Assembly (NCBI GenBank): GCA_049642385.1
Contig: JBAROU010000007.1
Span: forward strand, 1-13,491
Source of the DNA: JBAROU01 sp049642385
GTDB taxonomy: Bacteria > Chloroflexota > Dehalococcoidia > DSTF01 > RBG-16-68-14
DNA: 13,491 bases
Reading direction: 5' to 3'
In this document: positions 7,089 to 13,491 of the stretch, one piece after another
How the letters are laid out: every line of letters starts with the position of its first letter
Position numbering within the stretch: position 1 is the stretch's first letter
Made by a program: the position numbers and the translations under genes
The notes under the pieces: model-generated
The model's input: the letters and a program-made list of their open reading frames with translations, nothing else
What the model was told of the DNA's origin: nothing
Databases searched by the model: none

Positions 7089-7862
7089 TCAGCCGTCTCT
7101 GTTCGTCTCGTAGATCAGCCGGAGGCCGTGCAGCGTGAGGTCCGGGTCGACCACGTCGAAGACGTTCGCGCCGCGACCGATAAGCTCGGCCCAGCCACCC
7201 GTACCGATTACCTTCGCCTCGCCGCCCAGCTCCTCCTTGAAGCGGGCCACCATGCCCTCGATCATGCCCACGGTGCCGAAGAAGAGTCCAGACTGGAGGG
7301 CGGTCACGGTGTTCTTGCCGATTGCCGTTGGGGGACGGGCTAACTCCACCGGATGGAGCTTGGCGGCCCGTTCGTAGAGCGCCTCGGCGGCGATGCCGAT
7401 GCCGGGCGCGAGCGCGCCGCCCAGGTAGTCGCCGTCGGCGTCGATCGCGTCGAAGACAAGGGCCGTGCCGAGGTCGACGATGATCAGGGGCGGCGGGCCG
7501 TAGCGCTTCGTCGCGCCGACAACGTCGGCGATGCGGTCAGCGCCCACGTCGCGCGGGCTGTCGTAGCGGATGCGCACGCCGGTCTTCGTGCCGGTATCAA
7601 CAACGAGCGGCTTGACGCCCAGGTGCTTGCGGCTCAGTGTCTCGAACACCGGCACAAGATCCGGCACGACGCTGGAGAACACGCACTCCTTAATCTCGTC
7701 GCGCGCGAGGCCGTGGGCCTCGATCAAGTTGAGCAAGATCACGGCGTACTCGTCGGTGAGCCGGCGGTGCTCGGTCGCGATGCGCCACGTCGCGTTCAAC
7801 CGATCGCCCTCGAAGAGGCCGATGGTTATCGTTGTGTTTCCAACATCGATCGCAAGTAACAT
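7089..7862 (-). CDS. coaX: Type III pantothenate kinase (CoaX)
   Basis: A 257-residue ASKHA-fold kinase that phosphorylates pantothenate, the first committed step to coenzyme A. Visible motifs are the phosphate-binding DVGNT at 6-10, VGADRIAD at 106-113 with the catalytic base D109, the monovalent-cation and phosphate site VDLGTA at 129-134, and GGALAPGI at 148-155. The often-seen TT after GTA is LV here. Type III enzymes are insensitive to CoA feedback as a class. The ATG at 7862 begins the DVGNT N-terminus directly (MLLAIDVGNT). The open frame reaches 96 bases further upstream, but that part covers the promoter. Only a weak Shine-Dalgarno is seen. It is transcribed with coaBC, so the two genes cover three successive reactions. 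Confidence 0.96.
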   Translation of the reverse strand: MLLAIDVGNTTITIGLFEGDRLNATWRIATEHRRLTDEYAVILLNLIEAHGLARDEIKECVFSSVVPDLVPVFETLSRKHLGVKPLVVDTGTKTGVRIRYDSPRDVGADRIADVVGATKRYGPPPLIIVDLGTALVFDAIDADGDYLGGALAPGIGIAAEALYERAAKLHPVELARPPTAIGKNTVTALQSGLFFGTVGMIEGMVARFKEELGGEAKVIGTGGWAELIGRGANVFDVVDPDLTLHGLRLIYETNRDG

Positions 7863-7898
7863 TAAGCTGCGTCCGTCCCGCGTTGTTGGTCGCTGCTC

Positions 7899-7904
7899 AT
7901 TATA
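7899..7904 (-). promoter_or_regulatory. Candidate -10 element of coaX-coaBC
   Basis: A perfect TATAAT on the minus strand, 37 bases before the coaX ATG, in otherwise GC-rich DNA. No good -35 hexamer sits at 16-18 bases upstream, so an activator or another promoter class is possible. Confidence 0.45.
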
Positions 7905-7918
7905 ACGCGGAGCGATTG

Positions 7919-7947
7919 TTGACTGCCGCTTGGAGAAGGGCGTTAAT
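7919..7947 (+). promoter_or_regulatory. Candidate sigma-70 promoter toward the dnaA-like gene (distal)
   Basis: TTGACT (7919-7924), a 17-base spacer and GTTAAT (7942-7947). Transcription would start near 7954, about 300 bases before the GTG of the dnaA-like gene. Pattern match only. Confidence 0.35.
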
Positions 7948-7984
7948 TTTGTGGGCATTGTGGGACGTAGTCGCCATAAAAGCC

Positions 7985-8015
7985 TTGATCAGATCGCCAT
8001 GCGATGTGCTATGCT
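7985..8015 (+). promoter_or_regulatory. Candidate extended -10 promoter toward the dnaA-like gene (proximal)
   Basis: TGC followed by TATGCT (8010-8015) forms an extended -10. TTGATC (7985-7990) lies 19 bases upstream, which is long for a -35 but tolerable with an extended -10. Confidence 0.3.
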
Positions 8016-8254
8016 CTGCAACGCCTGGGGCCTTTCACACAGCACTGTTAGGCAGGTTGCTCCGGCCGCTCCGAGTCGTCGGGGGAGCTAGAGGACCACG
8101 GTGGCGCCGACGGCGGTGCAGAACCACAGGCACTAGGCATGTTCACCTAACCAACCACGTTGCATTGATGGGCCGGGCGCAGCGCCGGGGACGGATCCCC
8201 CTTGCCCTTACCGGCGGCGACGGCAACCACTGATAGAAGGAAGACGAGGCGTCC

Positions 8255-9589
8255 GTGCCGGAGCGCTCACCTAACGCCCTATGGGATACCGCACTCGGCC
8301 AGCTGGAACTGCAAGTCACGCGTCCCAATTTCGACACGTGGCTGCGCGGCACCGTGGGACTTCGCTTCGAAGGTGGCACGCTCATCGTCGGCGCGCCCAC
8401 GGACTTTGCGATCGAGTGGCTGCGGTCGCGCATGAGTCCGCAGATCGCACGCACCGTCTCACAACTGGGCGGTAACCTGAGCGACGTTTCATTTGAAGTA
8501 ATCGGCGTTCAGCCGATCGTTACGAGCGCAGCGACGCCCGAAACAACACAGGCCCCATCACCCTTCACCCTCGAGCCTGACGCCCGCCTGACATTCGAAT
8601 CGTTCACCGTTGTGGAGAGCAACCGCGTCGCCTATCGCGCGGCGCAGAAGTTTGTGTCCGATGGCTCGGGCTACAGCCCGCTCGTGCTATCAGGGCCGCC
8701 GGGCCTGGGAAAGAGCCACCTGCTGCACGCCGTCGCGCACGCCGCTCGCGCGCAACGCTGCACCGTTGTGCTCCTCACTGCGGAAGAGTTTGTCAACCGC
8801 TACGCCTCGATGGTGCGCAGTGGCCAGCCCCATATCTTCCGCGACGGCTTTCAGCGCTGCGACCTACTCCTGATCGACGACGTGCAGTTCCTGGCGTCAC
8901 GGCTCGGCTCGCAGGAGCAGTTCTTCAACATCTTCAACAGTCTGCACGCAACCAGTAAGCGCGTGGCGGTTACCTGCGACCGCTCACCCGATCTGGTTGG
9001 TGGGCTCTCCTCGCACCTGCTCTCGCGGCTCCAAGCAGGCCTCACCGCCGAGCTCAAGACGCCGACGGCGGCCGACCGGCTGTCGTTGCTGCGCACGAAG
9101 CGTGGCGGCCTACGGCACCGCCTCGCCGATGAGATCCTCGCCGCGGTAGCCGAACTACCCCTCGCCTCTGTTCGCGAGCTGGAGGGTGCCCTAAACCGCA
9201 TCGACATGTTCGCAGAGGTCAACGGAGCGGACGTGACCATCGAGTCGTTGCCGGACGCGCTCACGCCCTTCGCGCAGAGCGATGCCCCGCCGGCCGCCCA
9301 GCAGATCCTCGATGTCATCTGCATGCACTTCCACCTCTCGCAGCACGACCTGTCCGGCCAGTCTCGTTCCCGCGATATCACCTACGCCCGTCACATCGCG
9401 ATGTACCTGCTCAGGAACGACGCCCACCACTCGTTAGCAGAGATCGGCAGGCTGCTCGGCAACAGGAACCACGCCACGATCATCTCCGGCTGCAAGCGCA
9501 TCACATCTGAACTCTCGTCCTACCCGCCCACTCAGGACGATCTAGCTCAGCTCCGAGCCAAGCTCAACGGCCGCTCCAAGGCCGGCTAA
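8255..9589 (+). CDS. DnaA-type replication initiator or DnaA paralogue, diverged
   Basis: A 444-residue protein with the complete DnaA architecture. It has a domain I (about 8-85), a short linker, an AAA+ domain (about 110-320) and a C-terminal helix-turn-helix domain IV (about 345-440). Walker A is GPPGLGKS (147-154, usually GGVGLGKT), and Walker B is LLLIDD (204-209). The arginine finger is R258 and sensor II is R307. DnaA binds ATP, oligomerises on DnaA boxes and opens the origin. Several usual residues differ. By alignment to E. coli, R281 is H254, F286 is L259 and W288 is A261. In the domain IV signature GNRNHATIISG (402-412), D433 is N405, T435 is A407 and A440 is G412, while R399 is kept as R371. 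The start is GTG, with GAGG 5 bases upstream. It has no dnaN or recF neighbour. It is either the sole initiator in an unusual place or a paralogue. Confidence 0.88.
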   Translation: MPERSPNALWDTALGQLELQVTRPNFDTWLRGTVGLRFEGGTLIVGAPTDFAIEWLRSRMSPQIARTVSQLGGNLSDVSFEVIGVQPIVTSAATPETTQAPSPFTLEPDARLTFESFTVVESNRVAYRAAQKFVSDGSGYSPLVLSGPPGLGKSHLLHAVAHAARAQRCTVVLLTAEEFVNRYASMVRSGQPHIFRDGFQRCDLLLIDDVQFLASRLGSQEQFFNIFNSLHATSKRVAVTCDRSPDLVGGLSSHLLSRLQAGLTAELKTPTAADRLSLLRTKRGGLRHRLADEILAAVAELPLASVRELEGALNRIDMFAEVNGADVTIESLPDALTPFAQSDAPPAAQQILDVICMHFHLSQHDLSGQSRSRDITYARHIAMYLLRNDAHHSLAEIGRLLGNRNHATIISGCKRITSELSSYPPTQDDLAQLRAKLNGRSKAG

Positions 9590-9623
9590 CCACTCCCCAC
9601 CAACGAAACACAATCCACAACCT

Positions 9624-9629
9624 TATAAT
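9624..9629 (+). promoter_or_regulatory. Candidate -10 element of obg-nadD
   Basis: A perfect TATAAT in a short AT-rich stretch. Transcription would start near 9636, giving a leader of about 26 bases to the obg ATG. No clear -35 is seen at the right distance. Confidence 0.45.
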
Positions 9630-9646
9630 GATGGTGAAGATCATTA
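9626..9646. promoter_or_regulatory. Perfect 7-base inverted repeat over the obg promoter, possible operator
   Basis: TAATGAT, GGTGAAG, ATCATTA is a perfect inverted repeat that overlaps the -10 box and the predicted start site, which is a classical repressor position. A second inverted repeat, TGAAGA (9635-9640) with TCTTCA (9649-9654), overlaps it, so the two hairpins would be mutually exclusive as RNA. Confidence 0.35.
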
Positions 9647-9661
9647 CCTCTTCATTTGATC

Positions 9662-10924
9662 ATGTTAGGAGAGATCACGTTAACAGCGATCGCGGGCGAC
9701 GGTGGAAAGGGAACCGTCAGCTTTCGGCGAGAGAAGTACGTGCCGCGCGGTGGGCCGGACGGCGGTGATGGCGGCCGGGGCGGAGACGTGCTGATCCGTG
9801 CTGAGACGTCGCTCCAGGTGCTGGAGGGGCTGCGCAGAAGGCGCATCGTGCGAGCGGAGGGCGGTCGGTCCGGTGGGCCGGCGAAGAGGCACGGTCGGAA
9901 TGGCAAGGCTGAGGTGCTGCTGGTACCGGTGGGCAGCGTCGTGTGGAAAACGAACGGGGAAGATGAACTATTGGCGGACCTGGATGAGCCCGGGATGCAG
10001 GTGGCCATTGCGCATGGGGGCGACGGTGGAAAGGGCAACGCTCGCTTCGCGACGTCCACGCGGCAGGTGCCGCGCATCGCCGAACGTGGGCTGGCAGGCG
10101 AGCAGACGAAGATCAAGATCGAGCTGCGCCTCGTCGCGGACGTTGGCCTGGTGGGATTGCCAAACGCGGGCAAGTCCTCACTGCTGCGCGCAATGTCGAG
10201 CGCGCGACCGAAGGTGGGCGCATACCCGTTCACAACGCTTGAGCCGGAGCTAGGCGTTGTCGAGTCGAAGTACGAGGTGTTCGTCGTCGCGGACATCCCA
10301 GGGCTGATCGAGCGCGCGCACGAGGGCAAGGGCCTGGGCATCGGCTTTCTGCAGCACGTCGAGCGGACGCGCGTGCTGGTGCACGTGGTCGACCTATCGA
10401 GGGAAGAACCGCTCGCGGATCTTGGGATCGTAAGGAACGAGCTCGAGGCGTTTGGCCACGGGCTGGTTGATAAGCAGTGGGTCGTCGCCCTGAACAAGAT
10501 CGACATGCCTGGCGCGGGTGAGGCTGCGGGGGCAGCAAAGCGATCGCTGACGAACAAAGGACTGCGCCCGTTTCCGATCTCGGCGGCAACGGGCGCAGGC
10601 GTCGACGGTCTCATAACAGCGATGGCCGACATCGTGCGAGAAGAGCGGCAACGAGCGGCTGCTGAGACGCCACAGGAGCCGGCGGTGGTGCGGCCACGCC
10701 CCGTGCGGCCGGTTGAGGTGGCCCGTGGCGATGGAATGTTCGTCGTGCGTGGTGACGGCCCGGCGCGCGTGCTGGCGCTGCTTGGTTGGGAGACGGACGA
10801 GGCTCGCGGAGAGGCGCTGCGCCGGCTGCGCCGGATGGGCGTCGCGCGAGCCTTGCACAAGGCTGGCGCGCGGGCGGGTGACAAGGTGCGGATCGCCAAC
10901 GTTGAGTTGGAGTGGCCGGGATGA
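9662..10924 (+). CDS. obg: Obg-family GTPase (ObgE/CgtA)
   Basis: A 420-residue GTPase of 50S ribosome assembly and stress response. The three Obg domains are in order: the glycine-rich Obg fold (about 1-158, with GDGGKGTVSFRREKYVP near the start), the G domain (about 159-330) and an OCT domain (about 350-420). The G motifs are G1 GLPNAGKSS (165-173), switch threonines in PFTTLEPELG (about 189-198), G3 DIPG (211-214), G4 NKID (278-281) and G5 SAATG (307-311). The C-terminal OCT domain is not present in all Obg proteins. ATG 9662 was chosen; a TTG two codons earlier is possible. No Shine-Dalgarno is visible. Its stop overlaps the nadD ATG as ATGA, so the two are translationally coupled. Confidence 0.96.
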   Translation: MLGEITLTAIAGDGGKGTVSFRREKYVPRGGPDGGDGGRGGDVLIRAETSLQVLEGLRRRRIVRAEGGRSGGPAKRHGRNGKAEVLLVPVGSVVWKTNGEDELLADLDEPGMQVAIAHGGDGGKGNARFATSTRQVPRIAERGLAGEQTKIKIELRLVADVGLVGLPNAGKSSLLRAMSSARPKVGAYPFTTLEPELGVVESKYEVFVVADIPGLIERAHEGKGLGIGFLQHVERTRVLVHVVDLSREEPLADLGIVRNELEAFGHGLVDKQWVVALNKIDMPGAGEAAGAAKRSLTNKGLRPFPISAATGAGVDGLITAMADIVREERQRAAAETPQEPAVVRPRPVRPVEVARGDGMFVVRGDGPARVLALLGWETDEARGEALRRLRRMGVARALHKAGARAGDKVRIANVELEWPG

Positions 10925-11517
10925 AGGTCGGGGTCTACGGCGGCACCTTTGACCCGCCGCACGTTGGCCATCTGCTGCTCGCCGAGCAGGCGCGCGAGCA
11001 GCTCAGGCTGGAGCGCGTCCTCTGGGTACCTGCGGGCGACCCGTGGCGAAAGAGCGGTCGCACTGTCTCGTCGGCGGCAGACCGTGTTGCGATGGTGCGG
11101 GCGGCGATCGAAGGTAACGATGCGTTCGCCGTGTGCGAGCTGGAGGCCGAGCGCGAAGGGCCCACCTACAGTGTCGAGACGCTCGACGAGTTGCACCGGC
11201 AGCGGGCCAAGGACGAGCTGTTCTTCCTCCTCGGCCTCGACGCGCTGCTTGACCTGCCGAACTGGCACGAACCGGCCCGGCTGATCGAACTGGCATCGCT
11301 TGCTGTCGCGCCGCGGGGCGAGGCACAGCCTTCGGTGGAAGAGCTAGGCCGGCTGTTGCCCGGCCTGGCCGCCCGCGTGGCCTGGGTGAAGATGCCCCGC
11401 ATCGACGTGAGTGGCACGGAGCTGCGTCGCCGCGCGGCGGAAGGCCGCAGCCTGCGCTATGCCGTGCCGGACGCCGTGGCGCGGTACATCCGCCAACAAC
11501 GCCTGTACCGCCCTTAA
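10921..11517 (+). CDS. nadD: Nicotinate-nucleotide adenylyltransferase (NadD)
   Basis: A 198-residue nucleotidyltransferase that adenylates nicotinate mononucleotide to deamido-NAD in the cytoplasm. The signature GGTFDPPHVGH is at 7-17, with the HVGH active-site motif at 14-17. YSVETLDEL (83-91) and FFLLGLDALLDLPNWHEP (101-118) are typical of NadD. SGTELR at 164-169 stands for the usual SST-x-IR phosphate-binding motif, with glycine replacing one serine. The ATG overlaps the obg stop codon (ATGA), so translation is probably coupled. An in-frame GTG nine bases upstream is less likely. The obg-nadD order is widespread in bacteria and supports both calls. Confidence 0.96.
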   Translation: MKVGVYGGTFDPPHVGHLLLAEQAREQLRLERVLWVPAGDPWRKSGRTVSSAADRVAMVRAAIEGNDAFAVCELEAEREGPTYSVETLDELHRQRAKDELFFLLGLDALLDLPNWHEPARLIELASLAVAPRGEAQPSVEELGRLLPGLAARVAWVKMPRIDVSGTELRRRAAEGRSLRYAVPDAVARYIRQQRLYRP

Positions 11518-11581
11518 TCCCGGAAGCCCGTTTGCCGTTTGTTGGTGCTATCCTGACCGAGCACTCTGCTATTCAGGCGTC

Positions 11582-11587
11582 AGGAGG
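11582..11587 (+). promoter_or_regulatory. Perfect Shine-Dalgarno AGGAGG before an in-frame CTG
   Basis: AGGAGG ends 6 bases before an in-frame CTG (11594). No ATG, GTG or TTG in the M23 frame lies at a usable distance; the next ones are GTG 11612 and ATG 11627. Confidence 0.6.
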
Positions 11588-11593
11588 CTCGCG

Positions 11594-12337
11594 CTGCGGC
11601 TTGTCGTCTCGGTGCTTATCGGAGCCATGGCTATTGCGACCGTCGTGAGCATCGTGGCGGAGCGCTGCGGGTCGTCGTCAGACGGCAAGCCGGATGCGAG
11701 TCCGACGGCGAACGTGATCGCTGCGACACCAACGCCGGTGGGCACGCCGATCCTGCCCGGGCAGCTGCCGGAGGGCGCGACCGGGCTGCTCTGGCCGATC
11801 GAAGGCGGCTGCCTGCCGGACGACGACACGCTGATGCCCGGCGCCGACCGCGGCTATCGCGGTGGGGTGCACGAAGGTGTGGACTTTTATGACTCGGATA
11901 ACTGCGTGACGGTCGGGATCAACACTGAGGTGCTCGCGGCCAAGGGCGGCACCGTGATTCGCGCGGACGTGGGCTACCAGGACTTAACGGCGGTCGAGCT
12001 GAACCGGCTCGATGCCCTGATCGAGGAGGGCCACGCGAACGACGCGGACGTCGTCGACGCGTTTCGCGGGCGGCAGATCTGGATCGACCACGGCGACGGC
12101 ATTGTGACGCGGTACGCGCACCTGAATGGCATTGCGGAGGGGATCACGGAAGGCGCACAGGTCGACGCCGGACAGCTCATCGGTTACGTGGGCGAGTCGG
12201 GCACCCCTTCGTCGGTTAACGCGCCTGGAGGCGAGGTGCACCTGCATTTCGAGGTCCGCGTCGGCGACACGTACCTCGGCGTGGGGCTCGACCCGGACGC
12301 GGTGCGCGAGCTGTACGAAGAGGCGTTTGCTGATTAG
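11594..12337 (+). CDS. Secreted or membrane-anchored M23-family metallopeptidase (LytM-like)
   Basis: About 247 residues. A hydrophobic segment (LRLVVSVLIGAMAIATVVSIVA) at the N-terminus acts as a signal anchor. A Ser/Thr/Pro-rich linker follows, then an M23 domain. The zinc ligands are present: H93 and D97 in HEGVD, and H218 in HLH (216-218), with H216 as the catalytic histidine. So it is probably an active peptidoglycan endopeptidase rather than a degenerate LytM regulator. An insertion at about 120-155 (GYQDLTAVELNRL onward) separates the strands. The start is uncertain: a perfect AGGAGG points to CTG 11594; GTG 11612 or ATG 11627 would cut into the membrane segment and lie 24 and 39 bases from that site. 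The TlpA-like gene follows after 3 bases. Confidence 0.85.
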   Translation: MRLVVSVLIGAMAIATVVSIVAERCGSSSDGKPDASPTANVIAATPTPVGTPILPGQLPEGATGLLWPIEGGCLPDDDTLMPGADRGYRGGVHEGVDFYDSDNCVTVGINTEVLAAKGGTVIRADVGYQDLTAVELNRLDALIEEGHANDADVVDAFRGRQIWIDHGDGIVTRYAHLNGIAEGITEGAQVDAGQLIGYVGESGTPSSVNAPGGEVHLHFEVRVGDTYLGVGLDPDAVRELYEEAFAD

Positions 12338-12340
12338 GCC

Positions 12341-13027
12341 ATGGAGCAGCGAGTCGATACGACGGCAGGTGTTGGCGACGCGGGGCGTCCTCGCCGCCGG
12401 CGCGGCTGGACGAGCGGGCTGGGCTCGCTCGTTGTCTCGCTCGCGATCGTGGGCGTGATCGTGGGCGGACTGCTCTACTGGGAGCACCGGCAGAGCGCAA
12501 CCAGCGTGGCGCCGGGCACCGACTCGCGCCTCGGTGTCGTTGAGTTGCCTGCGGCGAAGAACCCCACGGGAGAGGCGCCCCGAGCCGAGGTGGGGCGGGC
12601 CTGGCCGGACTTCCTGCTCGAACGGCTGACGGGCGGCACGCTGCGTCTCAGCGACCTTCAGGGCCAGCCGGTGGTGCTCAACTTCTGGGCCTCCTGGTGC
12701 CCGCCCTGCCGGCTGGAGATGCCGGAGCTGGTCGATGCCTACGAGCAGTATCGCGCGGACGGTCTCGTCGTCGTGGCGGTGAACCTGCAGGAGTCGGAGT
12801 CGGAGATGCGGACGTTCCTCGATGAGTTCGGCGTTGCGTTTCCTGTCGTCGTCGACCGGAGCGGGCAGGTGGCGGGCGTCTGGCGCCTGGGAGGCCCGAT
12901 CGAAGGCATCCCGACGAGCTACTTTATCGACAAGGCGGGCGTGATCCGCGACTTCTTCTACGGGCCGATGACGCAAAAGGCCCTGGCCGATCGACTGGCG
13001 AAGATCCTGCCCGAGGCGGCCCGCTGA
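12341..13027 (+). CDS. TlpA/ResA-like membrane-anchored thiol-disulfide oxidoreductase
   Basis: A 228-residue protein with a basic N-terminus (RPRRRRGW), one transmembrane helix at about 26-46 and an extracytoplasmic thioredoxin-like domain at about 82-226. The active site is WCPPC (C120 and C123), and the cis-proline region is GIPTSYFID. In system II cytochrome c maturation, ResA reduces the disulfide of apocytochrome CXXCH so that haem can be attached. The family also includes general TlpA and StoA proteins, but ResB directly downstream supports the ResA role. The next start codon overlaps its stop (TGATG), so translation is probably coupled. It begins 3 bases after the M23 peptidase gene, with no strong Shine-Dalgarno. 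Confidence 0.92.
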   Translation: MEQRVDTTAGVGDAGRPRRRRGWTSGLGSLVVSLAIVGVIVGGLLYWEHRQSATSVAPGTDSRLGVVELPAAKNPTGEAPRAEVGRAWPDFLLERLTGGTLRLSDLQGQPVVLNFWASWCPPCRLEMPELVDAYEQYRADGLVVVAVNLQESESEMRTFLDEFGVAFPVVVDRSGQVAGVWRLGGPIEGIPTSYFIDKAGVIRDFFYGPMTQKALADRLAKILPEAAR

Positions 13028-13491
13028 TGGCGCGCGCCGAGGCGGCTCGAAATGGGCCGCGTCCGCTGCGCTCGCTCGACATCGTCGTGCCGGTGTGGCG
13101 TTTGCTCGCCTCGGCGCAGTTCGCGATGGTGCTGCTGACGTTCCTGGCGCTCGCGGGGCTGGTGGCCGTAAGCGTGCCCCAGATCCCCGAGCAGATGCGC
13201 GGCAACCCCGTGGCCGAGTTGGCCTGGACGGAGCTTCAGCGCGACAACTTCGGGCCATTTACGGACACCATGCGCTGGCTGAGCCTGTTCAGTGTCGTCG
13301 ATTCGTGGTGGTTCATCACGGGCTTGTGCCTGCTCGCGGCCTCGGTGCTCGCCGCGATGGCGAACCGGCTGCCGGCGCTCTGGCGCGCAATCGCGCAGCC
13401 GCAGGAGCGGGCGCCGGCCGCGTTTTTCGACCGGGCGGCGAACCGCGCCGCGCTCGCGACGGCGGACGCAGCGAACGTGGAGGCGCTGCTC
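13027..13491 (+). CDS. ResB/Ccs1-family cytochrome c biogenesis protein, 3' truncated by the window end
   Basis: The first 155 codons are present and the frame is open to the last base. The N-terminus shows family features: VPVWRLLASAQFAMVLL followed by a hydrophobic helix and VPQIPEQ (the usual site of VIPQ). After that comes VVDSWWFITGLCLLAASVLAAMANRLP, matching the second helix with its SWWF motif. ResB, with ResC/CcsA, forms the membrane haem transporter/ligase of system II cytochrome c maturation. A full ResB is usually 400 residues or more, and ccsA would be expected downstream. The ATG overlaps the stop of the ResA-like gene (TGATG). Confidence 0.85.
   Translation, partial: MARAEAARNGPRPLRSLDIVVPVWRLLASAQFAMVLLTFLALAGLVAVSVPQIPEQMRGNPVAELAWTELQRDNFGPFTDTMRWLSLFSVVDSWWFITGLCLLAASVLAAMANRLPALWRAIAQPQERAPAAFFDRAANRAALATADAANVEALL

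Larger units (their letters stand above)
7863..8254. other. Divergent intergenic region, 392 bases, no credible gene
   Basis: This is the only long non-coding stretch. It carries the coaX promoter on the minus side and one or two candidate promoters toward the dnaA-like gene on the plus side. That leaves a leader of roughly 230-300 bases. The leader has GC-rich inverted repeats, for example GGGG-ACGGAT-CCCC at 8187-8200 and GGCGC-A-GCGCC at 8176-8186. I find no tRNA, no SRP RNA domain IV motif, no DnaA box TTATCCACA and no riboswitch core I can name. The short open frames across it have no protein-like composition. Confidence 0.6.

Noticed and set aside
7832..8233. Plus-strand open frame across the coaX/dnaA gap
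   Set aside because: It begins inside coaX on the opposite strand, has no ribosome site, and its translation is not protein-like.
7980..8250. tRNA, SRP RNA, tmRNA or named riboswitch in the leader
   Set aside because: No GTTCRA T-loop, no SRP domain IV sequence, no tmRNA ends and no known riboswitch core could be found by eye.
7863..8254. Replication origin next to the dnaA-like gene
   Set aside because: No TTATCCACA-type boxes or clusters of near-matches and no extended AT-rich stretch; the single near-match at 9610 is not enough.
9566..9600. Intrinsic terminator after the dnaA-like gene
   Set aside because: A GGCC-GCTCCAA-GGCC hairpin exists but lies in the coding end and has no T-run after it.
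1..13491. Mobile elements, CRISPR arrays or a defence island
   Set aside because: No transposase, integrase, spaced direct repeats or nuclease/ATPase defence modules are visible, and base and codon use look even across the window.

Overview
This is a gene-dense, GC-rich bacterial chromosome segment. Third codon positions are strongly G/C and long antisense open frames are common as a by-product. I see no transposase, integrase, CRISPR array, tRNA or rRNA. The gene set (leucyl aminopeptidase, CoaX, CoaBC, a DnaA-type protein, Obg with an OCT domain, NadD, and ResA/ResB-type cytochrome c maturation) is housekeeping. The gene order and protein style suggest a Chloroflexota bacterium, perhaps of the Dehalococcoidia, but that is an inference from impression and could not be tested here.

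Layout. (1) 8-3629: a PAP2-type membrane phosphatase/transferase (minus) is divergent from a RidA-family protein and leucyl aminopeptidase pair (plus), which converges on an alpha/beta hydrolase (minus). (2) 3719-5890: an AlkA-like DNA glycosylase, then the remnant of an endonuclease/exonuclease/phosphatase-family gene with its middle missing and its two ends in different frames, a small palindromic element, and an MFS exporter. (3) 5892-7862: coaX-coaBC on the minus strand, three consecutive activities of coenzyme A synthesis. (4) 7863-8254: the only long non-coding stretch, holding back-to-back promoters and a long leader. (5) 8255-9589: a diverged DnaA-type AAA+ protein. (6) 9662-11517: obg and nadD, overlapping by ATGA. 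(7) 11594-13491: a secreted M23 metallopeptidase, a TlpA/ResA-like thioredoxin, and the start of ResB, closely packed and probably co-transcribed; ResB runs off the end.

Working together: RidA-PepA may handle reactive metabolites and peptides; CoaX-CoaBC take pantothenate to 4'-phosphopantetheine; Obg-NadD pair ribosome assembly with NAD synthesis; ResA-ResB act outside the membrane in haem attachment to cytochrome c, next to a cell-wall peptidase.

No clear new multi-gene system is visible. The points most worth a second look are: the DnaA-type protein, with substitutions at DNA-reading positions and no dnaN neighbour; the decayed EEP gene directly behind the glycosylase; an apparent CTG start with a perfect Shine-Dalgarno on the M23 peptidase gene; a palindrome over the obg promoter; and catalytic-site substitutions in the RidA and CoaC proteins.
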